In this document: positions 40,458 through 48,778 of the stretch, piece after piece
How positions within the stretch are numbered: the first letter of the stretch is position 1
Layout: each line of letters begins with the position of its first letter
Source of the DNA: a virus
Length of the DNA: 52,500 nucleotides
Strand: one strand, 5' to 3'
IMG/VR virus record: IMGVR_UViG_3300025138_000057
Span: 1 to 52,500 of that record
Made by a program: the position numbers and the translations under genes
Notes under the pieces: model-generated
Seen by the model: only the letters and a program-made list of their open reading frames with translations
Databases searched by the model: none
What the model was told of the DNA's origin: nothing

Positions 40458-42122
40458 TTATAGAGTATCTAATCCTTTACACTTAATCAATCCATAAAAT
40501 TCTGGTCTAACCATCTTCTTAGCATATCTAGTCAAGAGACCTTTACGTGGAGTAAATGTTTCTGGATCATATACTAATGGAGTCATGATTAATGGAATAT
40601 ATGGAGCGAATACAGCACCAGCTTCTAAGAACTGAGATCCTCTAAATCCTAATAGGATTTGATTTTCTGTCATGTATGGGTTCTTATAAACTTTTTGTCT
40701 GCTATTTAAAGCACCAACTTTCTGTACACCAAATGCGTAAGTTGATTTAGCAGTATCGCCATCTGAATCAGCAGCAAATCCTGGAATGCTTTCTAGGACT
40801 GTACCAATAGTTGGAGAACATACTAAGAAATTAGCACCACCTCTAAGAGTTTTCTGGTGAATAATATTACTTAGTTTTTGGATTTTAGTTCCTAATGTTT
40901 GGAACCACTGTCCTTGGCTATTGTAGAAACCTAAGTCAGATACAACACCGTTAGAACCGTTGTCTACAACAGACTGGTTATTAACAGCTGACCATACTTC
41001 TGTTCCAGCAGCAGCTGAATCAATCAACATATCTAAGATTTCTAAGTCAATTTCTAATGAAATGTACTCACTTAAGATTGAAGTTAATTCTGCTTCAGCA
41101 TCTAGAGCATGATAAGCGTTAAGATCTTGAGCGAACTCAGGTGTCCAAACTGCTTTCAATTTTCTAGTTTTAGCAACGATAGCAGATGATTTCATCTGTA
41201 CGTTAATTTCTGGAATTTTAATAGGTGTGTTTTGGTCATTCAAAGTATTATTTTGATCTTCAAAATCACCTCTTGAACTATCAATTGGTTGTAATTGATA
41301 AGTTACATTTAATCCAGCAAGAACTGAACCTGCATATGATGCAGCTGTTTTACCTACACCAAGACCAAATTTAGATCCTGTTACAACAAAAGAAATGTTA
41401 GTACCATCATATTTAGTAAATCTAGCGTCAGCAATATTGTCATTTACAGATCCTGAATCTAGTACGAATGCTCTTACACCTTCTAAATCGGCATTATCTA
41501 AGCCAGAAGCTGGTACTTTAATTGTGATAAATTGACCATCAGCAACACTAGCTGAAACAGATGAATCATAATTAACATCTGATAATACAGTAGAGGCTGA
41601 AGTAGCACTTTCTACAGATGCAGTATTGTTAATAGAATAGCTGAAACGTCCAGCACCATAAAGTCCTCCTGAATCCGTATTACCGAATGGAGCATTTCCA
41701 CCTTCAGCACCATATAATGAATCGCCAATTGCTCTTGTTCCTTTTTTAGTTCCATATTGGAAATCTAAATAAAATACAAGGCCAGAAGGTAAATTCATTG
41801 GTTGTACTGATACAAATTCTTGAGCTGCGATCTGTCCGAATACTTTACGTACTAACGGAAGAGCTACACCAGCCCATTGTTCACCTGTATTCACAGCCGT
41901 TTGGCTAGAAAAGGAACCACCTGCCGTGCCTCCACCAGTTGAACTTTGTTCTACTACAAGTTGTTTAGCTTGGTTTTCAAGGATAATACCCATATTATTT
42001 TTATGGGAACCTCCTAAACCTTCTAACAAACCTGTTTTTTCCCACTTTTCAGATAGTCTAGCGGCATCGCTTTGTACTGAGTGATATGGGTTTGCACTTT
42101 CTAATAAAGTTTGTAAACTCAT
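40458..42122 (-). CDS. gp23: Major capsid protein, gp23-like
   Basis: A 554-residue protein close to T4 gp23 (521). SDAARLSEKWEKTGLLEGL, then FSSQTAVNTGEQWAGVALPL and VRKVFGQIAAQEFVSVQPMN are the characteristic N-terminal blocks; the C-terminus contains FLVCSPTIGTVLESIPGF and PYIPLIMTPLVYDPETFTPR. The N-terminal propeptide would be removed by the gp21 protease. Candidate sites that fit the (L/I)-x-Glu rule are LLE at residues 32-34 and ILE at 47-49. It assembles the icosahedral head. Confidence 0.95.
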   Translation of the reverse strand: MSLQTLLESANPYHSVQSDAARLSEKWEKTGLLEGLGGSHKNNMGIILENQAKQLVVEQSSTGGGTAGGSFSSQTAVNTGEQWAGVALPLVRKVFGQIAAQEFVSVQPMNLPSGLVFYLDFQYGTKKGTRAIGDSLYGAEGGNAPFGNTDSGGLYGAGRFSYSINNTASVESATSASTVLSDVNYDSSVSASVADGQFITIKVPASGLDNADLEGVRAFVLDSGSVNDNIADARFTKYDGTNISFVVTGSKFGLGVGKTAASYAGSVLAGLNVTYQLQPIDSSRGDFEDQNNTLNDQNTPIKIPEINVQMKSSAIVAKTRKLKAVWTPEFAQDLNAYHALDAEAELTSILSEYISLEIDLEILDMLIDSAAAGTEVWSAVNNQSVVDNGSNGVVSDLGFYNSQGQWFQTLGTKIQKLSNIIHQKTLRGGANFLVCSPTIGTVLESIPGFAADSDGDTAKSTYAFGVQKVGALNSRQKVYKNPYMTENQILLGFRGSQFLEAGAVFAPYIPLIMTPLVYDPETFTPRKGLLTRYAKKMVRPEFYGLIKCKGLDTL

Positions 42123-42148
42123 GTTTTTAAGTTTTTTTTAAATTAATT

Positions 42149-43327
42149 TTAGTTTTTAATAATTCCAGCTAATTTTTGCATACGCGCAAATGCAGCGTTT
42201 TCAACAATTGGCTGTTTTGCCTTTGGAACAACTCCTATAGCTTTAGAAGCACTACCTTTTACTTCATTAATTGATGGTTTTGTTATCCTAGATAAAATTC
42301 CTTCATTTAATGTTTCAAAAATTACTTTAGCTTCTTTTACAGTAGCAGCTTTATCAAAAGCTTTTAACACTTTAACTTTTTTGTCTTCCGACAAGTTCTT
42401 TGATTTAAAGATTTTATTAGTGTAAAGTAGTTTAGCATTTAAAAGATTAACTTCCTGAAGTTCTTTTTTAAGTTCTTCAACTTCGGTTAATATTTCAGAT
42501 ACTTCTTCTTCATTAATGGCGTAAGCAGCAGTTGATTTTCCTACCTTTTTAGGGTCTCTTTCACCTACAGCTTTGTTACGAGTTGGGTTGTTTTTTTCAT
42601 TAAAACTTACCTCGTCCATTTCTTCTAATTTTTCTTCTTTTTCCATCATAGGTTCTACTTCATCTTCCACTTCGATATCCATATCCATTTCTGATTCTTC
42701 ATCATCCATTTCCATTTCTTCTCCAGCTTCCAATTCACCAGCTTCTACCATGTCTTTAATTACATCTTCGATAAAGGATTTAAGATCATCTTCAGTCATA
42801 TCTTCTAAATCAATTTCTTCTTCTTCCATTTCGCCTTCGATTTCTTCTTCGGCTACTTCTTCAGATTCTTCAACTTCTTTAGAGTCCATTTCTTCAGATA
42901 CTTCTTCTTCAGATTCTTTTTCAGTTACTGCTTCTGATTCATTAACTTCTTCAGTTTCAGTTACTTCTTTTGATTCTTCAACTTCTTTATCAAGTTCTGC
43001 AAGTAATTCGTCAAGGTTGATTTCTTCTTCAACCTTTGTTTCTTCTTCAGTTACATCTACTTCCTCTTTTTTTATCTTATTATCTTTTTTAGATTTTATG
43101 GAGTCCATTTCTTCTTTTTTAATATCGTCTTCATCATACGTTTTACCGTATCCTTCGTCAATATCTTCTTCAGAATCTTCCATTTCTTCTAATTTAGCAG
43201 ATAACATAGATTTCAAATGAGGAGTAAATGCTTCTTCCAAAGCAAGTTTAGCATTTGCTATAGCTGTTTCTTTTACTGCTTTAGCATCAGCAATTGCTTC
43301 TTTGAGCAAATCTCTGTTGTTTGACAT
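42149..43327 (-). CDS. gp22: Prohead core scaffolding protein, gp22-like
   Basis: A 392-residue protein. LALEEAFTPHLKSMLSAKL near the N-terminus and AAFARMQKLAGIIKN at the end are typical for gp22 of T4-like phages. Between about residues 50 and 235 the protein is an extreme Glu/Asp/Met/Lys stretch (EEEEIDLEDM, MDMDIEVEDEVEP), expanded compared with the T4 protein (269). Scaffold proteins form the core of the prohead and are degraded by gp21. It lies between gp21 and gp23, as in T4. An opposite-strand Ser-rich frame of over 200 codons here is a composition artefact. Confidence 0.85.
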   Translation of the reverse strand: MSNNRDLLKEAIADAKAVKETAIANAKLALEEAFTPHLKSMLSAKLEEMEDSEEDIDEGYGKTYDEDDIKKEEMDSIKSKKDNKIKKEEVDVTEEETKVEEEINLDELLAELDKEVEESKEVTETEEVNESEAVTEKESEEEVSEEMDSKEVEESEEVAEEEIEGEMEEEEIDLEDMTEDDLKSFIEDVIKDMVEAGELEAGEEMEMDDEESEMDMDIEVEDEVEPMMEKEEKLEEMDEVSFNEKNNPTRNKAVGERDPKKVGKSTAAYAINEEEVSEILTEVEELKKELQEVNLLNAKLLYTNKIFKSKNLSEDKKVKVLKAFDKAATVKEAKVIFETLNEGILSRITKPSINEVKGSASKAIGVVPKAKQPIVENAAFARMQKLAGIIKN

Positions 43328-43352
43328 AATCGCAAAATTTAAATTTGTGAAA

Positions 43353-43414
43353 TACGGTTATTAGAAACCGTAATAGGGATTTATTTTTAATTCACGCTAT
43401 ATAAGGGATAGCGT
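43353..43414 (-). promoter_or_regulatory. Two hairpins in the scaffold gene leader
   Basis: The 120-base gap between gp22 (start 43327) and gp21 contains two inverted repeats: TACGGTT / AACCGTA (43353-43372) and ACGCTAT / ATAGCGT (43394-43414). A further TTACGGTTA follows at 43416. Neither has a downstream T-tract on the minus strand, so a leader structure or processing site is more likely than a terminator. No late-type motif is found here. Confidence 0.4.
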
Positions 43415-43448
43415 ATTACGGTTATACGTATATGAGTATTTTAGAAAA

Positions 43449-44054
43449 TTAACAAACAGGACAAGAACCTTTAGAACAAAGAATTTCTCGTATTATGTTA
43501 TTTATATTTGTATAATCGTAAGTAAATGTTTGTTTTCCTTCATTTATAGTACGCATAAAAGAACCTGGGTTTGAAGGGGTTGAGACAAAATCCCAACATA
43601 GTAATTCAAAGTCATCTTGTACTTCCATTACACCTCCTCTATCTTCTAAAGAACCCATTCCTCTAGATGATACACCTACAGTGACACCATTTTTTATTAA
43701 TTCTTTTAATATATTACCTGAAGGGGTAGGTAAGATTTCTATTTTACCTACTACATTGTCTTTATCCCAAAAATATTCTGTTATTAAATGAGATACATTT
43801 TGTAAGTTTATAACTGAAGATTCTGGGTGGTCTAATTCCCCCATTGAACGTCTTTCTTTAATAAGTTCATTATACTTATCCATTTCACGTTGCCATAATT
43901 CTTTAGAATAATATCTACCATTACCATTTTTTACTTCAGCAGAAGCTAAAATTCCTTCAACCATTAAATTGCCCGTTTCTTTATTAACATTTTCAGTCAA
44001 TGTAATAGGGTTATAATTTAAAGTGTGTGTTTCTATTAATAGCTTTTTGTTCAT
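43449..44054 (-). CDS. gp21: Prohead protease, gp21-like
   Basis: A 201-residue serine protease of the T4 prohead type. The catalytic His is in MGELDHP (His76) and the Ser in VGVSSRGMGS (Ser129/130). GILASAEVKNGNGRYYSKEL and LLCWDFVSTPSNPGSF are the other conserved blocks. It cleaves scaffold and capsid propeptides at (L/I)-x-Glu sites during head maturation. T4 gp21 has 212 residues. The Cys-rich end (CSKGSCPVC) is an unusual addition. It lies directly upstream of gp22. Confidence 0.92.
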   Translation of the reverse strand: MNKKLLIETHTLNYNPITLTENVNKETGNLMVEGILASAEVKNGNGRYYSKELWQREMDKYNELIKERRSMGELDHPESSVINLQNVSHLITEYFWDKDNVVGKIEILPTPSGNILKELIKNGVTVGVSSRGMGSLEDRGGVMEVQDDFELLCWDFVSTPSNPGSFMRTINEGKQTFTYDYTNINNIIREILCSKGSCPVC

Positions 44055-44055
44055 A

Positions 44056-45087
44056 TTATACTTCTTCAGTAGTTTCTACCTCATCTACCATTTCTTTTTT
44101 AGCATATTTAGTACCACAAGACTTTTCGTAAATTCTTTCCATTTTGGCTTTCTTTCTTTCCAAATCTTTGATTTCTCTCTGCATTTGTTTCATTTTTGTC
44201 TTGTCAATTAATTCGCTAAGATTTTCATCTTCATTAATTGAAGCAACTCTATCTACTTTTTCTTGGATATATTCGTGTAAATAATCTAGTTGAGCTTCTA
44301 ACTTAACAGCTTCTGCTTCTTTACCAATTTCAGCTAATTTAGTATCAATTGATTCTTTTTTAGATTTTTTAGCTTTTTTCTTTTCGATTTTTTCACCTTT
44401 AGCTACACCAGCACCAAATGCCATTTCTTCACCTTTATCTTTTTTATCTACACCTTTAGCACCTTTATCATCACGTTGAAATTCATCATAGCTCTCTTCA
44501 ACTTCTTCTTCAGCTACCATTTGATTAATAACTGCCCCTTGTTGTGAAGCTATAGAATTAGGATGTCCTGAAGTAATAACTCCTCCCATTAATGATTCTT
44601 TTACTACTTCTTTTATTTTATCAGAATACCCACTAGCAGCATATTTGCCAGATACTTCTCCTGATTTTTGTTCAGTATATCCTAAACCTTCAACTCCAAA
44701 AGCAGCATTTTTTATATAATATTGACCATCCTTAGCTAAATTTTTAGAAACCATTTCTTTAATTTCTTCCATGGATTTATCAGGATTATTTTTAGATTCA
44801 AAATAAACACCATTTAGTACTTCTTGACCGATTTGGTTATCTAAATTTTTAGTATCTTTATAATCATAATTATGATCTTCTATTTCTTCTACAGATTTAG
44901 CTACTTTTTTAGAATCTACTTTTACAGCTTCATCTTCTTTTTCTCTTTTATTTTCTTCAGCTAAAAATTCAGAAAATTTAGTTTCATAATCTGCTTTAGG
45001 TGTAGATTCTAAATTACTAATTGGTTGTAAATCTACATATCCTAAATTTTCATTTACTGATTTAAATATTTCGTTTGATTTTTTCAT
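44056..45087 (-). CDS. Unknown head-region protein, charged and probably core-associated
   Basis: A 343-residue, Lys/Glu-rich protein with long coiled-coil-like segments (KEAEAVKLEAQLDYLHEYIQ, then KMKQMQREIKDLERKKAKME). It starts one base after the next gene and lies just before gp21, within the head gene cluster, where T4 has gp67 and gp68. A prohead core or internal head role is plausible. A central Gly-rich stretch (VKESLMGGVITSGHPNS) is recognisable but not assigned to a family. Confidence 0.6.
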   Translation of the reverse strand: MKKSNEIFKSVNENLGYVDLQPISNLESTPKADYETKFSEFLAEENKREKEDEAVKVDSKKVAKSVEEIEDHNYDYKDTKNLDNQIGQEVLNGVYFESKNNPDKSMEEIKEMVSKNLAKDGQYYIKNAAFGVEGLGYTEQKSGEVSGKYAASGYSDKIKEVVKESLMGGVITSGHPNSIASQQGAVINQMVAEEEVEESYDEFQRDDKGAKGVDKKDKGEEMAFGAGVAKGEKIEKKKAKKSKKESIDTKLAEIGKEAEAVKLEAQLDYLHEYIQEKVDRVASINEDENLSELIDKTKMKQMQREIKDLERKKAKMERIYEKSCGTKYAKKEMVDEVETTEEV

Positions 45088-45090
45088 AAT

Positions 45091-45327
45091 TTATTTTTCT
45101 AATAATGTTTCAATATCTTTAAAATAATCGCCAATTAAATCAGTTCCTATAAATACCCCAAAACTTTCTGGGGTTTCTCTATAATATTTTATAGTATTAA
45201 TTTTGCCTTGACGCAATAATTTTTTTACATTTTCTAGTTTAAACTCAAGTTTGTCAAACGCTTCAATTCTTTCTTTTTGAAATATTTCGGCCTTATCTTC
45301 TTGTTCTTTTATATTATGGTTATACAT
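45091..45327 (-). CDS. Small head-region protein (gp67/gp68 position)
   Basis: I chose the ATG at 45327 (78 residues, MYNHNIKEQEDKAEIFQKER) because the longer form from 45381 would overlap the upstream gene by 53 bases and its first 18 residues are not typical. It is a helical, charged protein (KLEFKLENVKKLLRQGK) with a compact end (FGVFIGTDLIGDYFKDIE). T4 has two small prohead core proteins at this position, but no clear similarity to gp67 or gp68 is visible. Confidence 0.5.
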   Translation of the reverse strand: MYNHNIKEQEDKAEIFQKERIEAFDKLEFKLENVKKLLRQGKINTIKYYRETPESFGVFIGTDLIGDYFKDIETLLEK

Positions 45328-45328
45328 A

Positions 45329-45967
45329 TTAAAAAAGCTTTTTAACTTCAAGCCCCGACCCTTTTTGTACATATGTACCATCTTTTGTTTTGGGAACTAG
45401 TTTGTATTTAAATTGTTTTACATATGCATTATCTTTAACTCCATCTTCTGTTGCCTTAGGTCCTGGACCTAATGTTGCGCCTACATCTTCTTTTGCTAAA
45501 GTATATCCTAATGCCTTATATGCTTTATCATTAGATTTTTGTCCTTTTTTTCTAAAAGCATAGGGAGTTTGATAAGCTCCAGCTCCACCAGAAGTAGATA
45601 TTTCATCAACTTCCCCTTCCATAGTCATTCTTTTATATTCGTCTGGGTATTCATTACGAAGGTGTTTTCTAATTTTATTTCTTAATAATCTAGCTTCTTC
45701 GTATATTTTTCTAAATTCTTCGTCTGATTTAGTTTTTGTATAAACTCCTTTAGCTGTTGAGACTAATTCTTCAACATCATCATTTAATTTATCAAATGCG
45801 GGTAAATCAACTACTTTCCAACCTACTTGACCCGTTTCACTATCAACGGAATTAACTACAAATTTAGTATCTCCATCTTTAGAATAAGATATATCACCAA
45901 CTTTGTAGCCACCTTGTTTAGCTAAATTGGGGGATGGTGCTTCTTTAAGTTTATACTTGTACTTCAT
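45329..45967 (-). CDS. Unknown head-region protein
   Basis: A 212-residue protein overlapping the end of the upstream gene by 17 bases. The first ~50 residues are beta-like (GYKVGDISYSKDGDTKFVVN), followed by a helical part (EEFRKIYEEARLLRNKIRKH) and a flexible Gly/Lys-rich end (GATLGPGPKATEDG). Not recognised. Its place between portal and protease in a closely packed operon points to a head assembly or minor head role. Confidence 0.55.
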   Translation of the reverse strand: MKYKYKLKEAPSPNLAKQGGYKVGDISYSKDGDTKFVVNSVDSETGQVGWKVVDLPAFDKLNDDVEELVSTAKGVYTKTKSDEEFRKIYEEARLLRNKIRKHLRNEYPDEYKRMTMEGEVDEISTSGGAGAYQTPYAFRKKGQKSNDKAYKALGYTLAKEDVGATLGPGPKATEDGVKDNAYVKQFKYKLVPKTKDGTYVQKGSGLEVKKLF

Positions 45968-46817
45968 TTGCTACTTTAATTTCTTTTACTAGTTCGTAAT
46001 ATTGTAACAAATCAACTAAGTTATCATTATTAACTTTAGATGTTTTAGATAATTCAACTAGATATTTAGCTACTTCTGTAATTTTAATTTGTGTAGCCTT
46101 ATCTTTAATATTTTTAGCTTGTTCGTTTAAAGTAGTCTTTAATTCATTTATTTTATCATTATAGAAATTTCTTAAACCTGGAGCAGAATCTACTGAGTTT
46201 ATGAATTCTTTAAGTACTTGTTTTTGCTTATTAGATAAATTATCATATTTACTATTAAACTTTTCTAAAAGTACTTTATAAGTAAGAATTCTTAAATCTT
46301 TATCATAAGTTTGAAATTCTTTAAGAACATCATCTTTTACTTCTTTAGTATTAATTTCGTGCTTAGTTAAATATTCTAAAATAGTTATTTTATTATCTAT
46401 AACTTGATTAATGTTAGTATTAATATCTACATTATGGCTTTCAATTAAAGTATATAATGCAGCTAATTCTTTATAACTTTTAATTTTAGCACCAAAAAAA
46501 ACATCTAAATTATAATGTTTTTTAATCTCATTAATTAAGTTGTATTTTTGTTTTTTTAATGAAGCGCGATTAAACCCTTTAGAAGATTCAAGTATAGTGC
46601 TAATTATTATATTAGCTTTTCCTTCATTTAAAACCTTAGATTTTAATATCGATTCGTATAATTTATACTCGCGACCTAAAGAAGTTTTTACGAAATATTC
46701 TTTAAGTATATTAATAGCTGGAGAATCCCCACCTTTTAATGTATCTGCAGTGATTTGACGCACCAATAGTTCAAACAGTATACCTGTATTTTTGTACTTT
46801 GAATGTTTAATTTTCAT
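45951..46817 (-). CDS. Conserved helical protein between portal and protease
   Basis: The ATG at 46817 gives 288 residues (MKIKHSKYKNTGILFELLVR); one codon upstream is TTG and is not needed. The start KHSKYKNTGILFELLVRQIT is a strongly recognisable conserved block that I have seen in T4-like phages of marine bacteria, without known function. The rest is Lys/Glu/Ile/Asn-rich and helical. It is the first gene after the portal and has a late-type motif 18 bases upstream. Confidence 0.65.
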   Translation of the reverse strand: MKIKHSKYKNTGILFELLVRQITADTLKGGDSPAINILKEYFVKTSLGREYKLYESILKSKVLNEGKANIIISTILESSKGFNRASLKKQKYNLINEIKKHYNLDVFFGAKIKSYKELAALYTLIESHNVDINTNINQVIDNKITILEYLTKHEINTKEVKDDVLKEFQTYDKDLRILTYKVLLEKFNSKYDNLSNKQKQVLKEFINSVDSAPGLRNFYNDKINELKTTLNEQAKNIKDKATQIKITEVAKYLVELSKTSKVNNDNLVDLLQYYELVKEIKVANEVQV

Positions 46818-46834
46818 CAAAAAATATATTTAGT

Positions 46835-46842
46835 TATAAATA
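46835..46842 (-). promoter_or_regulatory. Late-type promoter motif
   Basis: Plus strand TATAAATA in TAGTTATAAATATGT, 18 bases before the ATG at 46817, in the gap after the portal gene. Confidence 0.45.
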
Positions 46843-46853
46843 TGTAAAAAATA

Positions 46854-48755
46854 TTATTTCTTCAATTGGTTTTCATCTAATAATGATGAATCATCTTTAT
46901 CATGTTCGAATACTAATTGTTTTTTATTCATATTTTTAAACATATCTTTATTTTTAAGATAAGTTGTTTGGGCCTGTTCAAGTTTTAAACCAGATTTATT
47001 TGTATCCGTTCTACTATCCCTTGAATCATTTTTATCAGTATCTTTCATACGTTTTGTTCCTAATGGGTCTTTTCCAAAGTTACTATCTTGTTTCCCATGA
47101 TTAGAAATACTATCTTTAGGACGACCCAAATCAGAATCTTTATCATATCCATCAGGTACACTTCCGGGGTCAGAATACATTCTTCCTTTACCATATAATG
47201 AGGCCAAATCATGAGGAGTACCATATGATTTACCTGTTTCAACAGGATCATTTCCTTCTGATTCTATTTGTGCTAATCTGAATTTACGTTTAGCATCCTC
47301 ACGCATTAAATCTCTATATTCATCAAATTGATCTTCTGATAAATGGAAAATATTATCATAAATCCAATCTGAAGGGAGTAAACCTTCATTTTTTAATGTA
47401 GTAGCTAATTCAGTTTTAGATTTCATTAACTCAATTTTTTCTTGTTCAAATATGATAGATGGAGTTTGCATTGATAACTCAAAGTTTACTAATGCTTCAT
47501 CTCTATATCCTTGGGCATATAAATGAACAAGTGCAATTTTATTAAGCTCAGAAACCATAATACGTTGTAAACGTTCAATAGTACGAGCAAATCTAATATC
47601 TTCAGCAGCTAATGTAGCTTTACCTTCTATATTTTCATCGTACCCTAAAAAGGCTTTTGGTACTTTAAGGGCGGCAAATAATTTATCTCTTAAATATTCA
47701 ACATCTTGAATACCGTCATAATCTAAACCTTTAGTAGTATCAATTCTAGTTGTTGCATCGTTACCCCTAACTGGGATGTAAAAATCCTCCATCATATTTT
47801 GCATATTATACTTCAAATTGTACTCTCCAGTCTTTTGGTCTATATGAGGGGTACGTTTCATATTTGTAATAGTTTTCTGCATAAATGCATCTATTTCATT
47901 TGGAGGAATAGAACCTACATTCATATAAAAAATACGTTTTTCAGGTGCACGGGAAATCCTGTGGATTAACATTGCATCTTCCATTAATGTATATTGTTTA
48001 AATAATTTCCTAGCTGGTTCAATATATGAACGACCATAAGGTAAGTAATTAACATCACCAATTAGTCTAAAGTGAGCCATTTCATAATTTTCAAAATATA
48101 TCCCAGGTGAATTATCATTTCCAGCACCTGGTACATTGTACATCCCACTATTAGAATTAACTAAACCATCAGGAGAATATCTATAACGAATTTCTGCTGG
48201 GTTTTCAACATTAAATCCTTCTTGTCTTTCAATATGATATGCAGTGTAAGGGATAACATTATATACACCAAATTTTTCTGATATTTCTAATTTTAGGAAA
48301 AAATCACCATATTTAGACATTTGACGTACCCATGACCACATATTAAATTCTATATTTAATACATCATAAAATAAATTGTAAAGTATTTTTTGTATATCTT
48401 CATTAGATGATCTAATAGATAATACTTCACCCATATCATTTTTAAGAGTCGATTCATCAGCTATAATATCTAAGGCAGAAGCAATAATCGCATCTGTATC
48501 CATTACATCATATTCTGAATATAATTGTGGTCTTAAATATTGATAGTTAAAATTAAATTGTGACCCATAAAGTGAAGTAGGGCTTGTTGAAAAAATTCTA
48601 TTATATCTATCTATAAGTGAATTAGTTTGTAATTCACCACTAGATTGAATTGTATTACTGTCAATTACTTTAATTTGGTTTCCACCTGTATTACGAATAA
48701 TTACATCTGTTGAAAATAATCTTTGTAATCTACTAAATAAGCCTTTGTCTGCCAT
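46854..48755 (-). CDS. gp20: Portal protein, gp20-like
   Basis: A 633-residue portal (T4 gp20 is 524). Typical blocks are YSEYDVMDTDAIIASALDI, YGDFFLKLEISEKFGVYNV, HFRLIGDVNYLPYGRSYIEP, APEKRIFYMNVG and GKATLAAEDIRFARTIERLQ. It forms the dodecameric ring through which DNA enters and to which the neck attaches. The C-terminal ~110 residues are a polar tail (DSRDSRTDTNKSGL) beyond the conserved core. A late-type motif lies 16 bases upstream. Confidence 0.93.
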   Translation of the reverse strand: MADKGLFSRLQRLFSTDVIIRNTGGNQIKVIDSNTIQSSGELQTNSLIDRYNRIFSTSPTSLYGSQFNFNYQYLRPQLYSEYDVMDTDAIIASALDIIADESTLKNDMGEVLSIRSSNEDIQKILYNLFYDVLNIEFNMWSWVRQMSKYGDFFLKLEISEKFGVYNVIPYTAYHIERQEGFNVENPAEIRYRYSPDGLVNSNSGMYNVPGAGNDNSPGIYFENYEMAHFRLIGDVNYLPYGRSYIEPARKLFKQYTLMEDAMLIHRISRAPEKRIFYMNVGSIPPNEIDAFMQKTITNMKRTPHIDQKTGEYNLKYNMQNMMEDFYIPVRGNDATTRIDTTKGLDYDGIQDVEYLRDKLFAALKVPKAFLGYDENIEGKATLAAEDIRFARTIERLQRIMVSELNKIALVHLYAQGYRDEALVNFELSMQTPSIIFEQEKIELMKSKTELATTLKNEGLLPSDWIYDNIFHLSEDQFDEYRDLMREDAKRKFRLAQIESEGNDPVETGKSYGTPHDLASLYGKGRMYSDPGSVPDGYDKDSDLGRPKDSISNHGKQDSNFGKDPLGTKRMKDTDKNDSRDSRTDTNKSGLKLEQAQTTYLKNKDMFKNMNKKQLVFEHDKDDSSLLDENQLKK

Positions 48756-48770
48756 TGTGTGTATTATTGT

Positions 48771-48778
48771 TATAAATA
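48771..48778 (-). promoter_or_regulatory. Late-type promoter motif for portal
   Basis: Plus strand TATAAATA at the very end of the terminase gap (TTGTTATAAATATT), 16 bases before the portal ATG at 48755. Confidence 0.5.

Noticed and set aside
42573-43220. 215-codon Ser-rich open frame on the plus strand
   Set aside because: It lies opposite the Glu/Asp-rich part of gp22; Ser codons on this strand are complements of Glu/Asp codons. No promoter or leader is seen.
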